The notes under the pieces are model-generated. The model saw nothing but the letters and a program-made list of their open reading frames with translations, did no database searches and had not been told where the DNA came from. A DNA stretch of 64,000 bases from NCBI GenBank assembly GCA_964057225.1, contig OZ059899.1, positions 9,982,001 through 10,046,000 of the forward strand, written 5' to 3'. How positions within the stretch are numbered: position 1 is the first letter of the stretch; each line of letters opens with the position of its first letter. This document shows, piece after piece, positions 12,178-26,367 of the stretch. The position numbers and the translations under genes are program-made. This DNA is from Auanema rhodensis. Its lineage: Eukaryota > Nematoda > Chromadorea > Rhabditida > Rhabditidae.

Positions 12178-13027
12178 GAGTTTTATGTAATCGTAGAAAA
12201 ATCAGGATCAGTCTGTTCTGTTGGAGAACTGTAAGACATAAAAATTCAATCTAATAGGCTCTTCATCGAAGTAAATGTATAAGTTAAAATTGGATATCTA
12301 ACAATCTTTTTCATTTTATTTCTTATTGTTTGTTTTAAAGTAGGAAAAACTAGTTCTTTTCTTTCAAATTTCCATCCAAAATGCTTTCGAAATTTCTATC
12401 CAATATGCTTTTATATCAAACGAGAGTTTTATGTAATCATAGAGAAATCAGGATCAGTCTGTTCTGTTGGAGAACTGTAAGACATAAAAATTCAATCTAA
12501 TAGGCTCTTCATCGAAGTAAATGTATTATCAAACGAGAGTTTTATGTAATCGTAGAAAAATCAGGATCAGTCTGTTCTGTTGGAGAACTGTAAGACATAA
12601 AAATTCAATCTAATAGGCTCTTCATCGAAGTAAATGTATAAGTTAAAATTGGATATCTTACAATCTTTTCATTTTGTTTATTATTGTTTGTTTTAAAATA
12701 GAAAAAAACTAGTTCTTTTCGTTCTAATTTCCATCCAAAATGCTTTCGAAATTTCTATCCAATATGCTTTTATATCAAACGAGAGTTTTATGTAATCATA
12801 GAGCAATCAGGATCAGTCTGTTCTGTTGGAGAACTGTAAGACATAAAATTTCAAACTAATAGGCTCTTTATCGAAGTAAATGTATAAGTTTAAATTGGAT
12901 ATCTAACAATCTTTTAATTTTGTTTATTATTGTTTGTTTTAAAATAGAAAAAACTAGTTCTTTTCGTTCTAATTTCCATCCAAAATGCTTTCGAAATTTC
13001 TATCCAATATGCTTTTATATCAAACGA
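12178..13027 (+). repeat. Irregular run of short units and a remnant
   Basis: Unit starts: S'12178 (CTTTCAAATTTCC), remnant 12424 (113 bp), S12537 (GGATATCTTAC and one extra A, 246 bp), S''12783 (GAGCAATC, CTTTTAATTTTG). The GGATATCTTAC plus extra-A combination is also in S17942 and in the inverted S at 63248-63493. Confidence 0.85.
12424..12536 (+). repeat. 113-bp truncated monomer
   Basis: The head runs normally to AAGTAAATGTAT and then jumps directly to TATCAAACGAGAG, the common unit end. If the lost tail was S the deletion is 132 bp; if it was L, 297 bp. The following unit opens with the GTAG form, which elsewhere follows L tails, so an L tail is the better guess. The junction shares short TAT homology. 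Confidence 0.85.
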
Positions 13028-16000
13028 GAGTTTTATGTAATCATAGAGAAATCAGGATCAGTCTGTTCTGTTGGAGAACTGTAAGACATAAAATTTCAAA
13101 CTAATAGGCTCTTTATCGAAGTAAATGTATAAGTTTAAATTGGATATCTAACAATCTTTTTCATTTTATTTCTTATTGTTTGTTTTAAAGTAGGAAAAAC
13201 TAGTTCTTTTCTTTCTAATTTTCATCCCAAATGCTTTCGAATTCCAGAAAAAAATATATACTGCCTTGTTCAACTAAGATTTCAGAAACTCTTATGAAAA
13301 AAAACTAAGACTATTGTGATGAGAGAAATTAAGAGAAAAACTATGGAGCTGACATTACATTTTTCTACAATATCACTAGATTCGATATCATTGATATCCT
13401 GGAAACGTTATTCCTCTCCTTTTTGTATATCAAACGAGAGTTTTATGTAATCGTAGAAAAATCAGGATCAGTCTGTTCTGTTGGAGAACTGTAAGACATA
13501 AAAATTCAATCTAATAGGCTCTTCATCGAAGTAAATGTATAAGTTAAAATTGGATATCTAACAATCTTTTCATTTTGTTTATTATTGTTTGTTTTAAAAT
13601 AGAAAAAACTAGTTCTTTTCGTTCTAATTTCCATCCAAAATGCTTTCGAAATTTCTATCCAATATGCTTTTATATCAAACGAGAGTTTTATGTAATCATA
13701 GAGAAATCAGGATCAGTCTGTTCTGTTGGAGAACTGTAAGACATAAAATTTCAAACTAATAGGCTCTTTATCGAAGTAAATGTATAAGTTTAAATTGGAT
13801 ATCTAACAATCTTTTTCATTTTATTTCTTATTGTTTGTTTTAAAGTAGGAAAAACTAGTTCTTTTCTTTCTAATTTTCATCCCAAATGCTTTCGAATTCC
13901 AGAAAAAAATATATACTGCCTTGTTCAACTAAGATTTCAGAAACTCTTATGAAAAAAAACTAAGACTATTGTGATGAGAGAAATTAAGAGAAAAACTATG
14001 GAGCTGACATTACATTTTTCTACAATATCACTAGATTCGATATCATTAATATCCTGGAAACGTTATTCCTCTTCTTTTTGTATATCAAACGAGAGTTTTA
14101 TGTAATCGTAGAAAAATCAGGATAAGTCTGTTCTGTTGGAGAACTGTAAGACATAAAAATTCAATCTAATAGGCTCTTCATCGAAGTAAATGTATAAGTT
14201 AAAATTGGATATCTAACAATCTTTTCATTTTGTTTATTATTGTTTGTTTTAAAATAGAAAAAACTAGTTCTTTTCGTTCTAATTTCCATCCAAAATGCTT
14301 TCGAAATTTCTATCCAATATGCTTTTATATCAAACGAGAGTTTTATGTAATCGTAGAAAAATCAGGATCAGTCTGTTCTGTTGGAGAACTGTAAGACATA
14401 AAATTTCAAACTAATAGGCTCTTTATCGAAGTAAATGTATAAGTTTAAATTGGATATCTAACAATCTTTTTCATTTTATTTCTTATTGTTTGTTTTAAAG
14501 TAGGAAAAACTAGTTCTTTTCTTTCTAATTTTCATCCCAAATGCTTTCGAATTCCAGAAAAAAAAATATACTGCCTTGTTCAACTAAGATTTCAGAAACT
14601 CTTATGAAAAAAAACTAAGACTATTGTGATGAGAGAAATTAAGAGAAAAACTATGGAGCTGACATTACATTTTTCTACAATATCACTAGATTCGATATCA
14701 TTGATATCCTGGAAACGTTATTCCTCTCCTTTTTGTATATCAAACAAGAGTTTTATGTAATCGTAGAAAAATCAGGATCAGTCTGTTCTGTTGGAGAACT
14801 GTAAGACATAAAATTTCAAACTAATAGGCTCTTTATCGAAGTAAATGTATAAGTTTAAATTGGATATCTAACAATCTTTTTCATTTTATTTCTTATTGTT
14901 TGTTTTAAAGTAGGAAAAACTAGTTCTTTTCTTTCTAATTTCCATCCCAAATGCTTTCGAATTCCAGAAAAAAATATATACTGCCTTGTTCAACTAAGAT
15001 TTCAGAAACTCTTATGAAAAAAAACTAAGACTATTGTGATGAGAGAAATTAAGAGAAAAACTATGGAGCTGACATTACATTTTTCTACAATGTCACTAGA
15101 TTCGATATCATTGATATCCTGGAAACGTTATTCCTCTCCTTTTTGTATATCAAACGAGAGTTTTATGTAATCGTAGAAAAATCAGGATCAGTCTGTTCTG
15201 TTGGAGAACTGTAAGACATAAAAATTCAATCTAATAGGCTCTTCATCGAAGTAAATGTATAAGTTAAAATTGGATATCTAACAATCTTTTCATTTTGTTT
15301 ATTATTGTTTGTTTTAAAATAGAAAAAACTAGTTCTTTTCGTTCTAATTTCCATCCAAAATGCTTTCGAAATTTCTATCCAATATGCTTTTATATCAAAC
15401 GAGAGTTTTATGTAATCATAGAGAAATCAGGATCAGTCTGTTCTGTTGGAGAACTGTAAGACATAAAATTTCAAACTAATAGGCTCTTTATCGAAGTAAA
15501 TGTATAAGTTTAAATTGGATATCTAACAATCTTTTTCATTTTATTTCTTATTGTTTGTTTTAAAGTAGGAAAAACTAGTTCTTTTCTTTCTAATTTCCAT
15601 CCCAAATGCTTTCGAATTCCAGAAAAAAATATATACTGCCTTGTTCAACTAAGATTTCAGAAACTCTTATGAAAAAAACTAAGACTATTGTGATGAGAGA
15701 AATTAAGAGAAAAACTATGGAGCTGACATTACATTTTTCTACAATATCACTAGATTCGATATCATTGATATCCTGGAAACGTTATTCCTCTCCTTTTTGT
15801 ATATCAAACGAGAGTTTTATGTAATCGTAGAAAAATCAGGATAAGTCTGTTCTGTTGGAGAACTGTAAGACATAAAAATTCAATCTAATAGGCTCTTCAT
15901 CGAAGTAAATGTATAAGTTAAAATTGGATATCTAACAATCTTTTCATTTTGTTTATTATTGTTTGTTTTAAAATAGAAAAAACTAGTTCTTTTCGTTCTA

Positions 16001-17531
16001 ATTTCCATCCAAAATGCTTTCGAAATTTCTATCCAATATGCTTTTATATCAAACGAGAGTTTTATGTTATCATAGAGAAATCAGGATCAGTCTGTTCTGT
16101 TGGAGAACTGTAAGACATAAAATTTCAAACTAATAGGCTCTTTATCGAAGTAAATGTATAAGTTTAAATTGGATATCTAACAATCTTTTTCATTTTATTT
16201 CTTATTGTTTGTTTTAAAGTAGGAAAAACTAGTTCTTTTCTTTCTAATTTTCATCCCAAATGCTTTCGAATTCCAGAAAAAAATATATACTGCCTTGTTC
16301 AACTAAGATTTCAGAAACTCTTATGAAAAAAAACTAAGACTATTGTGATGAGAGAAATCAAGAGAAAAACTATGGAGCTGACATTACATTTTTCTACAAT
16401 ATCACTAGATTCGATATCATTGATATCCTGGAAACGTTATTCCTCTCCTTTTTGTATATCAAACGAGAGTTTTATGTAATCGTAGAAAAATCAGGATCAG
16501 TCTGTTCTGTTGGAGAACTGTAAGACATAAAATTTCAAACTAATAGGCTCTTTATCGAAGTAAATGTATAAGTTTAAATTGGATATCTAACAATCTTTTT
16601 CATTTTATTTTTTATTGTTTGTTTTAAAGTAGGAAAAACTAGTTCTTTTCTTTCTAATTTCCATCCCAAATGCTTTCGAATTCCAGAAAAAAATATATAC
16701 TACCTTGTTCAACTAAGATTTCAGAAACTCTTATGAAAAAAAACTAAGACTATTGTGATGAGAGAAATTAAGAGAAAAACTATGGAGCTGACATTACATT
16801 TTTCTACAATGTCACTAGATTCGATATCATTGATATCCTGGAAACGTTATTCCTCTCCTTTTTGTATATCAAACGAGAGTTTTATGTAATCGTAGAAAAA
16901 TCAGGATCAGTCTGTTCTGTTGGAGAACTGTAAGACATAAAAATTCAATCTAATAGGCTCTTCATCGAAGTAAATGTATAAGTTAAAATTGGATATCTAA
17001 CAATCTTTTCATTTTGTTTATTATTGTTTGTTTTAAAATAGAAAAAACTAGTTCTTTTCGTTCTAATTTCCATCCAAAATGCTTTCGAAATTTCTATCCA
17101 ATATGCTTTTATATCAAACGAGAGTTTTATGTAATCATAGAGAAATCAGGATCAGTCTGTTCTGTTGGAGAACTGTAAGACATAAAATTTCAAACTAATA
17201 GGCTCTTTATCGAAGTAAATGTATAAGTTTAAATTGGATATCTAACAATCTTTTTCATTTTATTTCTTATTGTTTGTTTTAAAGTAGGAAAAACTAGTTC
17301 TTTTCTTTCTAATTTCCATCCCAAATGCTTTCGAATTCCAGAAAAAAATATATACTGCCTTGTTCAACTAAGATTTCAGAAACTCTTATGAAAAAAAACT
17401 AAGACTATTGTGATGAGAGAAATTAAGAGAAAAACTATGGAGCTGACATTACATTTTTCTACAATATCACTAGATTCGATATCATTGATATCCTGGAAAC
17501 GTTATTCCTCTCCTTTTTGTATATCAAACGA
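13028..17531 (+). repeat. Array block C, reshuffled copy of blocks A and B
   Basis: Unit starts: L13028, S13438, L13683, S14093, L14338, L14748, S15158, L15403 (seven-A run), S15812, L16057, L16467, S16877, L17122. 13438-14337 matches 9583-10482 (offset 3855, including CATTAAT and GATAAG). 14748-16056 matches 5735-7043 (offset 9013). 16057-17531 matches 7699-9173 (offset 8358). The 655-bp offset drop is exactly one L plus one S removed. Private changes include GTTATCATAG at 16057 and CTACC for CTGCC in unit 16467. Confidence 0.85.
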
Positions 17532-18842
17532 GAGTTTCATGTGATCGTAGAAAAATCAGGATCAGTCTGTTCTGTTGGAGAACTGTAAGACATAAAATTT
17601 CAAACTAATAGGCTCTTTATCGAAGTAAATGTATAAGTTAAAATTGGATATCTAACAATCTTTTTCATTTTATTTCTTATTGTTTGTTTTAAAGTAGGAA
17701 AAACTAGTTCTTTTCTTTCTAATTTTCATTTCAAATGCTTTCGAATTCCAGAAAAAAATATATACTGCCTTGTTCAACTAAGATTTCAGAAACTCTTATG
17801 AAAAAAAACTAAGACTATTGTGATGAGAGAAATTAAGAGAAAAACTATGGAGCTGACATTATATTTTTCTACAATATCACTAGATTCGATATCATTGATA
17901 TCCTGGAAACGTTATTCCTCTCCTTTTTGTATATCAAACGAGAGTTTTATGTAATCGTAGAAAAATCAGGATCAGTCTGTTCTGTTGGAGAACTGTAAGA
18001 CATAAAAATTCAATCTAATAGGCTCTTCATCGAAGTAAATGTATAAGTTAAAATTGGATATCTTACAATCTTTTCATTTTGTTTATTATTGTTTGTTTTA
18101 AAATAGAAAAAAACTAGTTCTTTTCGTTCTAATTTCCATCCAAAATGCTTTCGAAATTTCTATCCAATATGCTTTTATATCAAACGAGAGTTTTATGTAA
18201 TCATAGAGAAATCAGGATCAGTCTGTTCTGTTGGAGAACTGTAAGACATAAAATTTCAAACTAATAGGCTCTTTATCGAAGTAAATGTATAAGTTTAAAT
18301 TGGATATCTAACAATCTTTTTCATTTTATTTCTTATTTTTGTTTTAAAGTAGGAAAAACTAGTTCTTTTCTTTCTAATTTTCATCCCAAATGCTTTCGAA
18401 TTCCAGAAAAAAATATATACTGCCTTGTTCAACTAAGATTTCAGAAACTCTTATGAAAAAAAACTAAGACTATTGTGATGAGAGAAATTAAGAGAAAAAC
18501 TATGGAGCTGACATTACATTTTTCTACAATATCACTAGATTCGATATCATTGATATCCTGGAAACGTTATTCCTCTCCTTTTTGTATATCAAACGAGAGT
18601 TTTATGTAATCGTAGAAAAATCAGGATCAGTCTGTTCTGTTGGAGAACTGTAAGACATAAAATTTCAAACTAATAGGCTCTTTATCGAAGTAAATGTATA
18701 AGTTTAAATTGGATATCTAACAATCTTTTTCATTTTATTTCTTATTGTTTGTTTTAAAGTAGGAAAAACTAGTTCTTTTCTTTCTAATTTCCATCCAAAA
18801 TGCTTTCGAAATTTCTATCCAATATGCTTTTATATCAAACGA
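17532..18842 (+). repeat. Array block D: L-S-L-S'
   Basis: Unit starts: L17532 (GAGTTTCATGTGATCG head, CATTTCAAATGC, GACATTATATTT), S17942 (GGATATCTTAC, 246 bp), L18188 (lost G in TTATTGTTTG, 409 bp), S'18597. The first three units are the direct-orientation counterparts of the inverted units at 62839-63903 and share the same rare markers. Confidence 0.86.
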
Positions 18843-20973
18843 GAGTTTTATGTAATCATAGAGAAATCAGGATCAGTCTGTTCTGTTGGAGAACTGTAAG
18901 ACATAAAATTTCAAACTAATAGGCTCTTTATCGAAGTAAATGTATAAGTTTAAATTGGATATCTAACAATCTTTTTCATTTTATTTCTTATTGTTTGTTT
19001 TAAAGTAGGAAAAACTAGTTCTTTTCTTTCTAATTTTCATCCCAAATGCTTTCGAATTCCAGAAAAAAATATATACTGCCTTGTTCAACTAAGATTTCAG
19101 AAACTCTTATGAAAAAAAACTAAGACTATTGTGATGAGAGAAATTAAGAGAAAAACTATGGAGCTGACATTACATTTTTCTACAATATCACTAGATTCGA
19201 TATCATTGATATCCTGGAAACGTTATTCCTCTCCTTTTTGTATATCAAACGAGAGTTTTATGTAATCGTAGAAAAATCAGGATCAGTCTGTTCTGTTGGA
19301 GAACTGTAAGACATAAAATTTCAAACTAATAGGCTCTTTATCGAAGTAAATGTATAAGTTTAAATTGGATTTCTAACAATCTTTTTCATTTTATTTCTTA
19401 TTGTTTGTTTTAAAGTAGGAAAAACTAGTTCTTTTCTTTCTAATTTCCATCCCAAATGCTTTCGAATTCCAGAAAAAAATATATACTGCCTTGTTCAACT
19501 AAGATTTCAGAAACTCTTATGAAAAAAAACTAAGACTATTGTGATGAGAGAAATTAAGAGAAAAACTATGGAGCTGACATTACATTTTTCTACAATATCA
19601 CTAGATTCGATATCATTGATTTCCTGGAAACGTTATTCCTCTCCTTTTTGTATATCAAACGAGAGTTTTATGTAATCGTAGAAAAATCAGGATCAGTCTG
19701 TTCTGTTGGAGAACTGTAAGACATAAAAATTCAATCTAATAGGCTCTTTATCGAAGTAAATGTATAAGTTTAAATTGGATATCTAACAATCTTTTTCATT
19801 TTATTTCTTATTGTTTGTTTTAAAGTAGGAAAAACTAGTTCTTTTCTTTCTAATTTCCATCCAAAATGCTTTCGAAATTTCTATCCAATATGCTTTTATA
19901 TCAAACGAGAGTTTTATGTAATCATAGAGAAATCAGGATCAGTCTGTTCTGTTGGAGAACTGTAAGACATAAAATTTCAAACTAATAGGCTCTTTATCGA
20001 AGTAAATGTATAAGTTTAAATTGGATATCTAACAATCTTTTTCATTTTATTTCTTATTGTTTGTTTTAAAGTAGGAAAAACTAGTTCTTTTCTTTCTAAT
20101 TTCCATCCAAAATGCTTTCGAAATTTCTATCCAATATGCTTTTATATCAAACGAGAGTTTTATGTAATCATAGAGAAATCAGGATCAGTCTGTTCTGTTG
20201 GAGAACTGTAAGACATAAAATTTCAAACTAATAGGCTCTTTATCGAAGTAAATGTATAAGTTTAAATTGGATATCTAACAATCTTTTTCATTTTATTTCT
20301 TATTGTTTGTTTTAAAGTAGGAAAAACTAGTTCTTTTCTTTCTAATTTTCATCCCAAATGCTTTCGAATTCCAGAAAAAAATATATACTGCCTTGTTCAA
20401 CTAAGATTTCAGAAACTCTTATGAAAAAAAACTAAGACTATTGTGATGAGAGAAATTAAGAGAAAAACTATGGAGCTGACATTACATTTTTCTACAATAT
20501 CACTAGATTCGATATCATTGATATCCTGGAAACGTTATTCCTCTCCTTTTTGTATATCAAACGAGAGTTTTATGTAATCGTAGAAAAATCAGGATCAGTC
20601 TGTTCTGTTGGAGAACTGTAAGACATAAAATTTCAATCTAATAGGCTCTTCATCGAAGTAAATGTATAAGTTAAAATTGGATATCTAACAATCTTTTCAT
20701 TTTGTTTATTATTGTTTGTTTTAAAATAGAAAAAACTAGTTCTTTTCGTTCTAATTTCCATCCAAAATGCTTTCGAATTCCAGAAAAAAATATATACTGC
20801 CTTGTTCAACTAAGATTTCAGAAACTCTTATGAAAAAAAACTAAGACTATTGTGATGAGAGAAATTAAGAGAAAAACTATGGAGCTGACATTACATTTTT
20901 CTACAATATCACTAGATTCGATATCATTGATATCCTGGAAACGTTATTCCTCTCCTTTTTGTATATCAAACGA
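18843..20973 (+). repeat. Array block E, repeated at 38000
   Basis: Unit starts: L18843, L19253 (TTGATTTCC, GGATTTCTAAC), S'19663, S'19909, L20155, and 20565, a 409-bp chimera with an S head and body joined to an L tail. The first five units match 38000-39721 at a constant offset of 19157. The sixth differs: 39722 is a plain S. The chimera and the S after it (20974) both have AAATTTCAATC heads, so one likely arose from the other by exchange between S and L. Confidence 0.85.
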
Positions 20974-22200
20974 GAGTTTTATGTAATCGTAGAAAAATCA
21001 GGATCAGTCTGTTCTGTTGGAGAACTGTAAGACATAAAATTTCAATCTAATAGGCTCTTCATCGAAGTAAATGTATAAGTTAAAATTGGATATCTAACAA
21101 TCTTTTCATTTTGTTTATTATTGTTTGTTTTAAAATAGAAAAAACTAGTTCTTTTCGTTCTAATTTCCATCCAAAATGCTTTCGAAATTTCTATCCAATA
21201 TGCTTTTATATCAAACGAGAGTTTTATGTAATCATAGAGCAATCAGGATCAGTCTGTTCTGTTGGAGAACTGTAAGACATAAAATTTCAAACTAATAGGC
21301 TCTTTATCGAAGTAAATGTATAAGTTTAAATTGGATATCTAACAATCTTTTTCATTTTATTTCTTATTGTTTGTTTTAAAGTAGGAAAAACTAGTTCTTT
21401 TCTTTCAAATTTCCATCCAAAATGCTTTCGAAATTTCTATCCAATATGCTTTTATATCAAACGAGAGTTTTATGTAATCATAGAGAAATCAGGATCAGTC
21501 TGTTCTGTTGGAGAACTGTAAGACATAAAAATTCAATCTAATAGGCTCTTCATCGAAGTAAATGTATAAGTTTAAATTGGATATCTAACAATCTTTTTCA
21601 TTTTATTCTTATTGTTTGTTTTAAAGTAGGAAAAACTAGTTCTTTTCTTTCAAATTTCCATCCAAAATGCTTTCGAAATTTCTATCCAATATGCTTTTAT
21701 ATCAAACGAGAGTTTTATGTAATCATAGAGCAATCAGGATCAGTCTGTTCTGTTGGAGAACTGTAAGACATAAAATTTCAAACTAATAGGCTCTTTATCG
21801 AAGTAAATGTATAAGTTTAAATTGGATATCTAACAATCTTTTTCATTTTATTTCTTATTGTTTGTTTTAAAGTAGGAAAAACTAGTTCTTTTCTTTCAAA
21901 TTTCCATCCAAAATGCTTTCGAAATTTCTATCCAATATGCTTTTATATCAAACGAGAGTTTTATGTAATCATAGAGAAATCAGGATCAGTCTGTTCTGTT
22001 GGAGAACTGTAAGACATAAAAATTCAATCTAATAGGCTCTTCATCGAAGTAAATGTATAAGTTTAAATTGGATATCTAACAATCTTTTTCATTTTATTCT
22101 TATTGTTTGTTTTAAAGTAGGAAAAACTAGTTCTTTTCTTTCAAATTTCCATCCAAAATGCTTTCGAAATTTCTATCCAATATGCTTCTATATCAAACGA
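20974..22200 (+). repeat. Short-unit cluster with a 491-bp dimer
   Basis: Unit starts: S20974, S'21219, S'21465, S'21710, S'21956. The pair 21219+21465 (246+245 bp) is repeated as 21710+21956, period 491. The first of each pair has GAGCAATC, the second has a one-base loss (TTTATTCTTATTG); all four carry CTTTCAAATTTCC. With the three following S'' units this makes eight consecutive short units to 22933, the longest run without L in the window. Confidence 0.85.
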
Positions 22201-25200
22201 GAGTTTTATGTAATCATAGAGCAATCAGGATCAGTCTGTTCTGTTGGAGAACTGTAAGACATAAAATTTCAAACTAATAGGCTCTTTATCGAAGTAAATG
22301 TATAAGTTTAAATTGGATATCTAACAATCTTTTCATTTTGTTTATTATTGTTTGTTTTAAAATAGAAAAACTAGTTCTTTTCGTTCTAATTTCCATCCAA
22401 AATGCTTTCGAAATTTCTATCCAATATGCTTTTATATCAAACGAGAGTTTTATGTAATCATAGAGCAATCAGGATCAGTCTGTTCTGTTGGAGAACTGTA
22501 AGACATAAAATTTCAAACTAATAGGCTCTTTATCGAAGTAAATGTATAAGTTTAAATTGGATATCTAACAATCTTTTCATTTTGTTTATTATTGTTTGTT
22601 TTAAAATAGAAAAACTAGTTCTTTTCGTTCTAATTTCCATCCAAAATGCTTTCGAAATTTCTATCCAATATGCTTTTATATCAAACGAGAGTTTTATGTA
22701 ATCATAGAGCAATCAGGATCAGTCTGTTCTGTTGGAGAACTGTAAGACATAAAATTTCAAACTAATAGGCTCTTTATCGAAGTAAATGTATAAGTTTAAA
22801 TTGGATATCTAACAATCTTTTAATTTTGTTTATTATTGTTTGTTTTAAAATAGAAAAAACTAGTTCTTTTCGTTCTAATTTCCATCCAAAATGCTTTCGA
22901 AATTTCTATCCAATATGCTTTTATATCAAACGAGAGTTTTATGTAATCATAGAGAAATCAGGATCAGTCTGTTCTGTTGGAGAACTGTAAGACATAAAAT
23001 TTCAAACTAATAGGCTCTTTATCGAAGTAAATGTATAAGTTTAAATTGGATATCTAACAATCTTTTTCATTTTATTTCTTATTGTTTGTTTTAAAGTAGG
23101 AAAAACTAGTTCTTTTCTTTCTAATTTTCATCCCAAATGCTTTCGAATTCCAGAAAAAAATATATACTGCCTTGTTCAACTAAGATTTCAGAAACTCTTA
23201 TGAAAAAAAACTAAGACTATTGTGATGAGAGAAATTAAGAGAAAAACTATGGAGCTGACATTACATTTTTCTACAATATCACTAGATTCGATATCATTGA
23301 TATCCTGGAAACGTTATTCCTCTCCTTTTTGTATATCAAACGAGAGTTTTATGTAATCGTAGAAAAATCAGGATCAGTCTGTTCTGTTGGAGAACTGTAA
23401 GACATAAAAATTCAATCTAATAGGCTCTTCATCGAAGTAAATGTATAAGTTAAAATTGGATATCTAACAATCTTTTCATTTTGTTTATTATTGTTTGTTT
23501 TAAAATAGAAAAAACTAGTTCTTTTCGTTCTAATTTCCATCCAAAATGCTTTCGAAATTTCTATCCAATATGCTTTTATATCAAACGAGAGTTTTATGTA
23601 ATCATAGAGCAATCAGGATCAGTCTGTTCTGTTGGAGAACTGTAAGACATAAAATTTCAAACTAATAGGCTCTTTATCGAAGTAAATGTATAAGTTTAAA
23701 TTGGATATCTAACAATCTTTTCATTTTGTTTATTATTGTTTGTTTTAAAATAGAAAAACTAGTTCTTTTCGTTCTAATTTCCATCCAAAATGCTTTCGAA
23801 ATTTCTATCCAATATGCTTTTATATCAAACGAGAGTTTTATGTAATCATAGAGCAATCAGGATCAGTCTGTTCTGTTGGAGAACTGTAAGACATAAAATT
23901 TCAAACTAATAGGCTCTTTATCGAAGTAAATGTATAAGTTTAAATTGGATATCTAACAATCTTTTCATTTTGTTTATTATTGTTTGTTTTAAAATAGAAA
24001 AAACTAGTTCTTTTCGTTTTAATTTCCATCCAAAATGCTTTCGAAATTTCTATCCAATATGCTTTTATATCAAACGAGAGTTTTATGTAATCATAGAGAA
24101 ATCAGGATCAGTCTGTTCTGTTGGAGAACTGTAAGACATAAAATTTCAAACTAATAGGCTCTTTATCGAAGTAAATGTATAAGTTTAAATTGGATATCTA
24201 ACAATCTTTTTCATTTTATTTCTTATTGTTTGTTTTAAAGTAGGAAAAACTAGTTCTTTTCTTTCTAATTTTCATCCCAAATGCTTTCGAATTCCAGAAA
24301 AAAATATATACTGCCTTGTTCAACTAAGATTTCAGAAACTCTTATGAAAAAAAACTAAGACTATTGTGATGAGAGAAATTAAGAGAAAAACTATGGAGCT
24401 GACAATACATTTTTCTACAATATCACTAGATTCGATATCATTGATATCCTGGAAACGTTATTCCTCTCCTTTCTGTATATCAAACGAGAGTTTTATGTAA
24501 TCGTAGAAAAATCAGGATCAGTCTGTTCTGTTGGAGAACTGTAAGACATAAAAATTCAATCTAATAGGCTCTTCATCGAAGTAAATGTATAAGTTAAAAT
24601 TGGATATCTAACAATCTTTTCATTTTGTTTATTATTGTTTGTTTTAAAATAGAAAAAACTAGTTCTTTTCGTTCTAATTTCCATCCAAAATGCTTTCGAA
24701 ATTTCTATCCAATATGCTTTTATATCAAACGAGAGTTTTATGTAATCATAGAGAAATCAGGATCAGTCTGTTCTGTTGGAGAACTGTAAGACATAAAATT
24801 TCAAACTAATAGGCTCTTTATCGAAGTAAATGTATAAGTTTAAATTGGATATCTAACAATCTTTTTCATTTTATTTCTTATTGTTTGTTTTAAAGTAGGA
24901 AAAACTAGTTCTTTTCTTTCTAATTTCCATCCCAAATGCTTTCGAATTCCAGAAAAAAATATATACTGCCTTGTTCAACTAAGATTTCAGAAACTCTTAT
25001 GAAAAAAAACTAAGACTATTGTGATGAGAGAAATTAAGAGAAAAACTATGGAGCTGACATTACATTTTTCTACAATATCACTAGATTCGATATCATTGAT
25101 ATCCTGGAAACGTTATTCCTCTCCTTTTTGTATATCAAACGAGAGTTTTATGTAATCGTAGAAAAATCAGGATCAGTCTGTTCTGTTGGAGAACTGTAAG

Positions 25201-26367
25201 ACATAAAAATTCAATCTAATAGGCTCTTCATCGAAGTAAATGTATAAGTTAAAATTGGATATCTAACAATCTTTTTCATTTTATTTCTTATTGTTTGTTT
25301 TAAAGTAGGAAAAACTAGTTCTTTTCTTTCAAATTTCCATCCAAAATGCTTTCGAAATTTCTATCCAATATGCTTTTATATCAAACGAGAGTTTTATGTA
25401 ATCATAGAGAAATCAGGATCAGTCTGTTCTGTTGGAGAACTGTAAGACATAAAAATTCAATCTAATAGGCTCTTCATCGAAGTAAATGTATAAGTTTAAA
25501 TTGGATATCTAACAATCTTTTTCATTTTATTTCTTATTGTTTGTTTTAAAGTAGGAAAAACTAGTTCTTTTCTTTCAAATTTCCATCCAAAATGCTTTCG
25601 AAATTTCTATCCAATATGCTTCTATATCAAACGAGAGTTTTATGTAATCATAGAGCAATCAGGATCAGTCTGTTCTGTTGGAGAACTGTAAGACATAAAA
25701 TTTCAAACTAATAGGCTCTTAATCGAAGTAATTGTATAAGTTTAAATTGGATATCTAACAATCTTTTCATTTTGTTTATTATTGTTTGTTTTAAAATAGA
25801 AAAACTAGTTCTTTTCGTTCTAATTTCCATCCAAAATGCTTTCGAAATTTCTATCCAATATGCTTTTATATCAAACGAGAGTTTTATGTAATCATAGAGC
25901 AATCAGGATCAGTCTGTTCTGTTGGAGAACTGTAAGACATAAAATTTCAAACTAATAGGCTCTTTATCGAAGTAAATGTATAAGTTTAAATTGGATATCT
26001 AACAATCTTTTCATTTTGTTTATTATTGTTTGTTTTAAAATAGAAAAACTAGTTCTTTTCGTTCTAATTTCCATCCAAAATGCTTTCGAAATTTCTATCC
26101 AATATGCTTTTATATCAAACGAGAGTTTTATGTAATCATAGAGCAATCAGGATCAGTCTGTTCTGTTGGAGAACTGTAAGACATAAAATTTCAAACTAAT
26201 AGGCTCTTTATCGAAGTAAATGTATAAGTTTAAATTGGATATCTAACAATCTTTTCATTTTGTTTATTATTGTTTGTTTTAAAATAGAAAAAACTAGTTC
26301 TTTTCGTTCTAATTTCCATCCAAAATGCTTTCGAAATTTCTATCCAATATGCTTTTATATCAAACGA
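22201..26367 (+). repeat. Super-repeat copy 1, part a
   Basis: Unit starts: S''22201, S''22445, S''22689 (CTTTTAATTTTG), L22934, S23344, S''23589, S''23833, L24078 (GACAATAC, TTTCTGTAT), S24488, L24733, S'25143, S'25389, S''25635 (GTAATTGTAT), S''25879, S''26123. Every start has a partner at +22108 (44309-48475) with the same length class, and the rare GACAATAC, TTTCTGTAT and ATTGTAT markers are in the matching units. Confidence 0.88.
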
